Under the pieces are notes generated by a model, which was not told where the DNA came from, searched no databases, and saw nothing but the letters and a program-made list of their open reading frames with translations. A program made the position numbers and the translations under genes. This document shows, piece by piece, positions 1 through 4,763 of a stretch of DNA of 6,318 nt. Numbering within the stretch: the stretch's first letter is position 1; each line of letters starts with the position of its first letter. The stretch is from Anaerolineales bacterium. Lineage in GTDB: Bacteria; Chloroflexota; Anaerolineae; Anaerolineales; Villigracilaceae. The stretch spans positions 1 through 6,318 of the forward strand of contig JAQTWR010000165.1 in the NCBI GenBank assembly GCA_028689195.1, written 5' to 3'.

Positions 1-2
1 TC

Positions 3-530
3 ATGGACCAAAAGTGGGTTGGTGAAAACGGCGGCTGGGACGGCTCTTGCGATACATGGCAGAACTTCTACGCTATGGAACCCGCTGACGACCCCTTCAC
101 CGCGATTACAAATGGTACAGGCGCCTTCAAACTTGACCATTGGACTGTTGGACAGGAAGTTGTCCTCGTCCGCAATGACGAATACTGGCGCACTCCCGCC
201 GCGTTGGAACGCGTCAACCTCTTGAACATCCCTGAATGGGGCACCCGCTTTGCCATGTTGCAGGCTGGCGACGCCGACGTTGTGACCGTCAACCTTGAGG
301 ATACTCCTCAAGCCGACAAACTCGTCAGCGAAGTTCGCTTCTTCAATACAGAGACCAACTCCTACGATCCCGCAGTACCGCTTTGCTCGATTGACTCGAC
401 CAAGACCGGCGTTGCGAAATACATCGCTTGCGCCGCAGGCGAGACAGGCGTTGAAGGCTCTCTGCGTATGTTGATCGGACGCCCGAGCATCAACAAGAGC
501 GTGATCATCTACAACTTCACGATCAAGTAG
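3..530 (+). CDS. Peptide-type ABC transporter substrate-binding protein (SBP_bac_5 family), 5'-partial and apparently short at the C-terminus
   Basis: The reading frame is open from the window edge, so the N-terminus (signal peptide, first lobe) lies outside; the Met at position 3 is probably internal. The 175 visible residues contain the SBP_bac_5 hallmark at residues 37-63 (NGTGAFKLDHW followed by VLVRNDEYWR). A segment at 79-91 (WGTRFAMLQAGDA) follows, equivalent to the family's 'R..ALQ.GEvD' strand. By family knowledge this protein captures oligopeptides or similar solutes outside the membrane and delivers them to the DppB/DppC-type permeases, which follow here. The oddity is the end: after IIYNFTIK (168-175) the gene stops at TAG. 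In full-length relatives this strand ('..FN..') is followed by roughly 200-300 more residues, starting with a 'VR.A..Y..D' helix. The in-frame translation beyond the TAG does not resemble that domain, so this is not a simple nonsense mutation. Family assignment is firm; the truncation is inferred from memory of the family layout. Confidence 0.88.
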   Translation: MDQKWVGENGGWDGSCDTWQNFYAMEPADDPFTAITNGTGAFKLDHWTVGQEVVLVRNDEYWRTPAALERVNLLNIPEWGTRFAMLQAGDADVVTVNLEDTPQADKLVSEVRFFNTETNSYDPAVPLCSIDSTKTGVAKYIACAAGETGVEGSLRMLIGRPSINKSVIIYNFTIK

Positions 531-560
531 TTCAACGGGTTTGCTTTCCCGATAGTTAAT

Positions 561-593
561 GGGTGCGGGGATCTGTGTAAGGTCCCCGCACCT
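561..593 (+). terminator. GC-rich hairpin after the binding-protein gene (terminator or mRNA-stabilising stem)
   Basis: A perfect 10-bp inverted repeat, GGTGCGGGGA (562-571) and TCCCCGCACC (583-592), encloses an 11-base loop. Inner T-G and C-G pairs (572-573 with 581-582) and an outer G-T pair can extend it. The following bases (TTCTCTAACGG) are only partly T-rich, so it is a weak intrinsic terminator at best. Such stems between a binding-protein gene and its permease genes commonly give partial termination or protect the upstream mRNA, so that binding protein is made in excess. That role is inferred. Confidence 0.6.
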
Positions 594-608
594 TCTCTAA
601 CGGTCTTA

Positions 609-652
609 TCTTGCCGAGCGAACTCAATTGCGATTTAGTTCGCTCGGCAAGA
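609..652. repeat. 16-bp perfect inverted repeat just upstream of the permease start
   Basis: TCTTGCCGAGCGAACT (609-624) pairs perfectly with AGTTCGCTCGGCAAGA (637-652) around a 12-base AT-rich loop (625-636). It begins 16 bases after the previous hairpin and ends only 10 bases before the permease Shine-Dalgarno (GAGGTGA, 663-669). No T-tract follows directly on the + strand (CAAAACTTTT comes next), so it is not a classical intrinsic terminator. It could be an RNA processing or stability element, an attenuator, an operator for a dimeric regulator, or a dispersed palindromic repeat. The sequence alone does not decide between these. Confidence 0.7.
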
Positions 653-672
653 CAAAACTTTTGAGGTGAAAA

Positions 673-807
673 ATGCTCACGTATATCATCCGTCGTTTGT
701 TAATGGTACCCTTGTTACTTTTCGGGGTTACGGTCTTGATTTTTGCCATGTTGCAATTCCTATCTCCGGTCGAGCGTTCAGCCTTATATGTTCGCGATGT
801 TCCCTGA
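673..807 (+). pseudogene. DppB/OppB-type permease, N-terminal fragment ended by in-frame TGA
   Basis: This is the genuine 5' end of the first permease gene. A good Shine-Dalgarno (GAGGTGA, 663-669) stands before ATG 673. The 44 residues begin MLTYIIRRLLMVPLL and run through one hydrophobic helix (about residues 9-30) into LSPVERSALYVRDVP, the classic start of DppB-family permeases. Codon 45 is TGA (805-807). The next codons continue in the same frame (NDR, then the Met at 817) into the rest of the permease, so the two parts are one gene of 354 codons broken by a nonsense codon, not by a frameshift. A CGA, AGA or GGA sense codon could give TGA by one base change. A sequencing or assembly error, a true inactivating mutation, or read-through are all possible. 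The fragment alone cannot form a transport channel. Confidence 0.85.
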
Positions 808-816
808 AACGACAGA

Positions 817-1737
817 ATGGTAGAAGGGGTCATTAAGAAATACAAACTCGATAGACCCCTCTATGAACAATACTGGACGTGGCTGGTCGGAACTGTGGAC
901 GTAGGTTCTGGCGAAAGACACGGCGGAATTCTCTTCGGCGATTTTGGCTATTCCCGCACAGGCTCTCAACCCGTCGCCGAGTTAATCAAAAACCGCTTCC
1001 CCAACACACTTGACCTTACAATCTGGGCGGTTGCGCCCGTCATCCTCGTAGGGATTTGGCTTGGCGTACAAGCCGCCGTTCATCAAAACACCATTATTGA
1101 TCAGGCGGGACGTATTTTCAGCATCGTGGGTACTTCCTTCCCAACCTTTGTATTTGGTCTGCTCATGTTGATGTTCTTTTACGTCAAATTGGGATGGTTT
1201 CCGCCCGGCAGAATGTCCGATTGGGCGAGCGTTATTGTACGTACCAACGAATTCCATAGCTACACTACGTTATTGACCATAGACGCGTTGTTGAACGGAC
1301 GTTTTGACATTTTTCTGGACGCCCTGCGCCACATGTTCATGCCGATCTTGACCCTTTCTTACATCAGTTGGGCGACCTTCTTACGCGTAACGCGCTCCTC
1401 GATGTTGGAAACCCTGCGCATGGAGTATGTGGTTACCGCGCGCGCCAAAGGCTTAACCGAACATGACGTTATTTTCAAGCACGCGCAGCCTAACGCGATG
1501 ATATCCGTCGTTACGCTGGCGGGCTTCAGCGTGGTCAGTTTGTTAGGCGGCGTAGTCATTACCGAAACCGTGTTTAATTATCCGGGCATTGGGCAAGCCG
1601 CCGCGTCTGCCGCCGCCCAATTGGATGTAATCACTGTATTAGGGTTCGCCCTCTTCAATGGATTTATCCTGATCGTCTCCAATCTAGTCGTTGACGTCTT
1701 ATACGCGGTTGTTGACCCGCGCGTTCGCTTATCCTAA
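817..1737 (+). CDS. DppB/OppB-type ABC importer permease, main body lacking its first helix because of an upstream nonsense codon
   Basis: The 306 residues carry the BPD_transp_1 core of a peptide/nickel-type inner-membrane permease. Hydrophobic helices lie at about 65-90, 100-125, 172-190, 232-255 and 270-295. The EAA loop that docks onto the ATPase is at about 203-232 (EYVVTARAKGL, then KHAQPNA). The family ending VDPRVRLS is present. The ATG at 817 is only the first Met after the TGA at 805-807. It has no evident Shine-Dalgarno, and the natural start is ATG 673, which supplies the first helix and LSPVERSALYVRD segment. If this body is made at all it would need re-initiation or read-through, and without helix 1 it is probably not functional. 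The downstream permease gene follows after 15 bases, so the two form one operon and would contribute one membrane subunit each to a heterodimeric channel. Confidence 0.88.
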   Translation: MVEGVIKKYKLDRPLYEQYWTWLVGTVDVGSGERHGGILFGDFGYSRTGSQPVAELIKNRFPNTLDLTIWAVAPVILVGIWLGVQAAVHQNTIIDQAGRIFSIVGTSFPTFVFGLLMLMFFYVKLGWFPPGRMSDWASVIVRTNEFHSYTTLLTIDALLNGRFDIFLDALRHMFMPILTLSYISWATFLRVTRSSMLETLRMEYVVTARAKGLTEHDVIFKHAQPNAMISVVTLAGFSVVSLLGGVVITETVFNYPGIGQAAASAAAQLDVITVLGFALFNGFILIVSNLVVDVLYAVVDPRVRLS

Positions 1738-1739
1738 GC

Positions 1740-1745
1740 AAGGAG
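1740..1745 (+). promoter_or_regulatory. Shine-Dalgarno of the second permease
   Basis: AAGGAG lies 7 bases before ATG 1753 and just after the TAA (1735-1737) of the first permease. This supports the chosen start and lets the second permease be translated independently of the broken upstream gene. Confidence 0.85.
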
Positions 1746-1752
1746 CTCTTTC

Positions 1753-2793
1753 ATGTCAGAAACTATTCCCAGCGGCGATAATACCCTTCTGCGCGAAACC
1801 GTCTCATCCCGCGAAATTGGGCGGGTGGAACGTTTTCTCGGACCGGAAAATTACCGCATTGTCACAGGTTTACTTAAAACGCCCGCGTCTGTCATGGGCT
1901 TTGTACTGATTACCTTCTTTGCTTTGATCGCCCTCGCCGCCCCGGTGATTGCGCCGCCGGTCAACCCTAACGAACCCTATAAAATTCCGCGCGACGGATT
2001 TAGAGCCGAACCGCAGCCGATGGGATCGCAATGGAAGACAAAAGCCCCCCCGCTCCCATTTTGGTGGAAACCAGTCATGGGAACCGATAAATGGGAACAC
2101 ATTCTGGGTACTTCTCAAGGTCAATATGATGTGTTTTACGGCATCATTTGGGGAACCCGCACCGCCTTCCGCACAGGCTTGATTGTAACGATCTCTACCT
2201 TTCTCATTGGCATTATTATCGGCTCTGTCTCGGCGTATTACGGCGGCATAGTGGATAACATCATCATGCGTATCGTGGACGTTTTCTTGACGCTGCCCTT
2301 CATCCTTGCGGCGTTGATTTTGGCGACCATTCTCACGCCGCGCATCGGGAAGAGTTTATACCCAGCCATTATTGCCCTCGTCTCGTTTGGCTGGATGGGC
2401 TACGCCCGTATTATTCGCGGCGATATTCTTTCCATCAAAGAACGCGACTACGTGATGGCTGCCCGCGTTATTGGCGTAAAAGACAGCCGTATTCTCTTCC
2501 GCCACATCATCCCTAACGCGATTTTCCCAACCTTGGTGCTGGCTTCGCTCGCCGTAGGCGACGTGGTTCTTTCCTTCGCAGGACTGTCCTTCCTCGGCAT
2601 CGGTACTGAAGTAGGCTACGCCGACTGGGGACAAGTGCTTTCCTTTGCCCGCAACTGGATTACCAGCCTCGACACATATTGGTACATCATCGTCTGGCCC
2701 GGCTTGGCTCTGGTGCTTTACGTTATGGGCTTCAACCTCGTTGGCGACGCCCTGCGCGACGTACTTGACCCGCGTATGCGTGGAAAATCCTAA
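1753..2793 (+). CDS. DppC/OppC-type ABC importer permease
   Basis: This is an intact 346-residue inner-membrane permease of a peptide-type ABC importer. A cytoplasmic N-terminal stretch of about 45 residues precedes helix 1 (about 46-68). A long extracytoplasmic loop (about 69-135) carries the family LGT..G.DVFYGIIWGTR segment at 118-136. Further helices lie at about 140-163, 173-194, 202-220, 257-285 and 310-332. The EAA loop for contact with the ATPase is at about 231-255 (DYVMAARVIG, then FRHIIPNA). The stretch between helix 1 and the LGT segment is longer than in E. coli DppC and rich in Pro and Trp. The ending DVLDPRMRGKS is typical. It should pair with the DppB-type subunit encoded upstream, which is interrupted here, so this gene may outlive its partner. 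No ATPase gene follows: a strong terminator starts 27 bases after the stop. Confidence 0.93.
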   Translation: MSETIPSGDNTLLRETVSSREIGRVERFLGPENYRIVTGLLKTPASVMGFVLITFFALIALAAPVIAPPVNPNEPYKIPRDGFRAEPQPMGSQWKTKAPPLPFWWKPVMGTDKWEHILGTSQGQYDVFYGIIWGTRTAFRTGLIVTISTFLIGIIIGSVSAYYGGIVDNIIMRIVDVFLTLPFILAALILATILTPRIGKSLYPAIIALVSFGWMGYARIIRGDILSIKERDYVMAARVIGVKDSRILFRHIIPNAIFPTLVLASLAVGDVVLSFAGLSFLGIGTEVGYADWGQVLSFARNWITSLDTYWYIIVWPGLALVLYVMGFNLVGDALRDVLDPRMRGKS

Positions 2794-2818
2794 CGCGGAC
2801 TTTCTTTCCTTCGCTTAT

Positions 2819-2855
2819 AAAAAACTGCCCCGCTTATTGCAGGGCAGTTTTTTTT
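2819..2855. terminator. Bidirectional intrinsic terminator between convergent genes
   Basis: A 10-bp stem, AAAACTGCCC (2821-2830) with GGGCAGTTTT (2842-2851), encloses an 11-base loop. On the + strand it runs into eight T (2848-2855) and ends the importer operon. On the - strand the six A at 2819-2824 read as a T-tract and end the exporter gene. The + strand T-tract overlaps the last bases of the exporter stop codon (2854-2856), so the two genes are packed tightly around one shared terminator. Confidence 0.92.
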
Positions 2856-4668
2856 ACTTTCCCGCCATTTCTTTCATCTGCTCGATATACGATAAACTCT
2901 GATGCCTGAAATAAGTATTGTATAACTCGGCGTAATGCCCGCCTTGATTTAGCAGCCCGACGTGATTCCCCTGCTCGATGATCGCGCCTTTTTGCATGAC
3001 CACGATTCGATCTGCGGCTTTCACAGTGGACAAGCGATGCGCGATCAGAATACTGGTCGTGTTTTTCAGAATTAGATTCAACGCCTGTTGAATCTGCCAT
3101 TCGGTGAACGGGTCTATGCTGGCAGTGGCTTCATCCAAAATAAAAATGGCGGGATTTTGTACCAACACGCGCATCAACGCCACCAATTGACGCTGCCCCA
3201 TCGAGAGCCTGTTTCCGCGTTCGCCGACTTCGGTATGCAAACCGTCGGGCAGCGTTTCAAGCCATTCGCCGTCGCCGATTTTTTTTGCGAGTTTGAGCGT
3301 CTCGGCTTCGGGAACATTTGGCGCGGCATAGCGGATATTATCAATCACCGTGCCTGAAAACAAAAACGGAACTTGCGAGACAATTCCCAACTGGCGGCGA
3401 TATTGACTTAAGTCAAACGTGCGGATGTCGCACCCGTCAATCAGCAAACGTCCTTGTTGAAATTCGTAGAAGCGCGCGATGAGCTTCGCAATCGAAGATT
3501 TTCCCGCGCCCGTGTGTCCTACCAGCGCAAGATTCTCTCCGGGGCGAATATCCAAATTGAAGTCGCGCAAAATCGGTTCTTTATCGGCGTAAGCAAAATA
3601 AAAATTCTCGAATTGGATTTCGCCTTTGAGGCGCGGAACATCCCGCTTTTCGGTTTGCGAAACATTCGGGTCGGCGTCTATGAGCGCGAAGACGCGTTCT
3701 GCGGCGGCTAACCCCGATTGAATTTGCGCCCAAAACGCGGTCAAATTCAAAATGGGAAAGAAGAACTGATCGAGACTCATAATGAATAAATACCACGCGC
3801 CGATAGTGACCAGACCTTGCGCCGCGCTCATCCCGCCTGCGTAAATTAATATACCCACGAAGATTCCAGACAGCGCGTTGAGAGTTGGAAAGACCAGCGA
3901 AAGCACAAACCCGCGCTGGACGTTGACGCGATAGGATTGCTGGTTCGATTCGTCAAACGATACGAATATGCTTTCTTCCTGACGGAAATTTTTTGCGACC
4001 GCGATTCCGCTGATGGTCTCTTTGATTGCCGCGTTCACATCCGACATGGCTTTCATGCCGCGCCGCGTGACTGTCCGCGCCAGCGAGCGAAATCCTGCCG
4101 CGACTAGAAAGATGAACGGCATAAACGCGAGCAGTAATAAAGATAAGCGCCATTCTGCGCGGAAGAGGATGACGCCTAAAATAAGCGCCTGAATTAATTG
4201 CGAAACAACGTCGGTGACAATGACCACGAGCTGACCAAAATCGTTGGTATCGGATGTGATGCGCGAAACGATTCTGCCCGACGAAAATTGGTCATAGAAC
4301 GAGAGGTCGTGTTCGGCGGCGGCGCGAAAGGCGCGCGTGCGCATATCGAGGACGACGTCTCCAACCGCGCGCACGATCAAACTCCGGCGCAGCCAGTTCA
4401 ATCCCCATAAACTGAATCCCACGACGATGAGCGCAACTCCGACGGCTGTAATTGCGCCGAGCGCGGGTTTTTCTCCGAGCAAATCTACCATGCGGCTGAC
4501 GACGACGGGCAGCGCCGCGCCAATGAAAGCGAGGAGAATGATAATGACGGATGAAAACGCGAGCCGCTTGACTTGCGCGCGAAAGAAATCGCCGATGCGC
4601 CGCGTGAGGTCGCGGTCGGTATATTGCCTGTCGTATTTTTCGTCGTTTAGCCCTGCAAAGAATCCCAT
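2854..4668 (-). CDS. ABC exporter half-transporter, fused membrane and ATPase domains (MsbA/multidrug type)
   Basis: The 604-residue protein has a type I exporter membrane domain (about 30-320, helices near 38-58, 72-92, 145-170, 175-195, 255-278, 285-308) followed by a nucleotide-binding domain (about 350-590). Visible ATPase motifs are Walker A GHTGAGKS (384-391), Q-loop Gln432, signature LSMGQ (488-492), Walker B IFILDE (508-513) with the catalytic Glu513, D-loop SID (517-519) and switch His544 (AHRLST). The signature has Met instead of the usual Gly at its third position. All catalytic residues are present, and no partner half-transporter gene lies beside it, so an ATP-driven homodimer is likely. 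The substrate (lipid, drug or peptide) cannot be read from the sequence. The start at 4668 has a weak GGAA 6 bases upstream. The length is normal for the family. It is transcribed towards the importer operon and away from the glycosyltransferase. Confidence 0.95.
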   Translation of the reverse strand: MGFFAGLNDEKYDRQYTDRDLTRRIGDFFRAQVKRLAFSSVIIILLAFIGAALPVVVSRMVDLLGEKPALGAITAVGVALIVVGFSLWGLNWLRRSLIVRAVGDVVLDMRTRAFRAAAEHDLSFYDQFSSGRIVSRITSDTNDFGQLVVIVTDVVSQLIQALILGVILFRAEWRLSLLLLAFMPFIFLVAAGFRSLARTVTRRGMKAMSDVNAAIKETISGIAVAKNFRQEESIFVSFDESNQQSYRVNVQRGFVLSLVFPTLNALSGIFVGILIYAGGMSAAQGLVTIGAWYLFIMSLDQFFFPILNLTAFWAQIQSGLAAAERVFALIDADPNVSQTEKRDVPRLKGEIQFENFYFAYADKEPILRDFNLDIRPGENLALVGHTGAGKSSIAKLIARFYEFQQGRLLIDGCDIRTFDLSQYRRQLGIVSQVPFLFSGTVIDNIRYAAPNVPEAETLKLAKKIGDGEWLETLPDGLHTEVGERGNRLSMGQRQLVALMRVLVQNPAIFILDEATASIDPFTEWQIQQALNLILKNTTSILIAHRLSTVKAADRIVVMQKGAIIEQGNHVGLLNQGGHYAELYNTYFRHQSLSYIEQMKEMAGK

Positions 4669-4763
4669 AGATATTTCCGATTTTCGATTTTGAATTTGCG
4701 TTTCTTCATTGTACTATGATCGCAAAATCTCGATTTGTCCCTTTGGTATATAATCGCTCCACT
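4669..4763. other. Divergent intergenic region between exporter and glycosyltransferase genes
   Basis: This 95-bp AT-rich spacer must hold the start signals for both divergent genes. A perfect TATAAT serves the + strand gene. On the - strand a TACAAT (complement of 4708-4713) is a possible -10 for the exporter, but no convincing -35 lies upstream of it. A tandem CGATTTT CGATTTT occurs at 4678-4691 and another CGATTT at 4731-4736; no meaning can be assigned. Confidence 0.5.
4744..4754 (+). promoter_or_regulatory. Likely -10 region of the glycosyltransferase gene (leaderless promoter)
   Basis: TATAAT (4749-4754) matches the bacterial -10 consensus exactly. The overlapping TGGTATATA (4744-4752) also fits an extended -10. 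No TTGACA-like -35 is found at normal spacing. Transcription would begin near 4760-4762, only 2-4 bases before ATG 4764, and no Shine-Dalgarno is present, which fits a leaderless message. Confidence 0.55.

Noticed and set aside
531..672. Possible missing C-terminal coding sequence of the binding protein in another frame
   Set aside because: The spacer is only 142 bases, is dominated by two inverted repeats, and its in-frame translation after the stop does not resemble the family.
805..819. Selenocysteine or alternative-code reading of the TGA
   Set aside because: No selenoprotein family is involved, no obvious stem follows the TGA, and no other in-frame TGA appears in about 5 kb of coding sequence, so a nonsense codon or base error is simpler.
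624..845. Minus-strand open frame of 73 codons over the hairpin spacer and permease start
   Set aside because: It covers the second palindrome and the conserved permease N-terminus on the other strand, and shows no domain or ribosome site.
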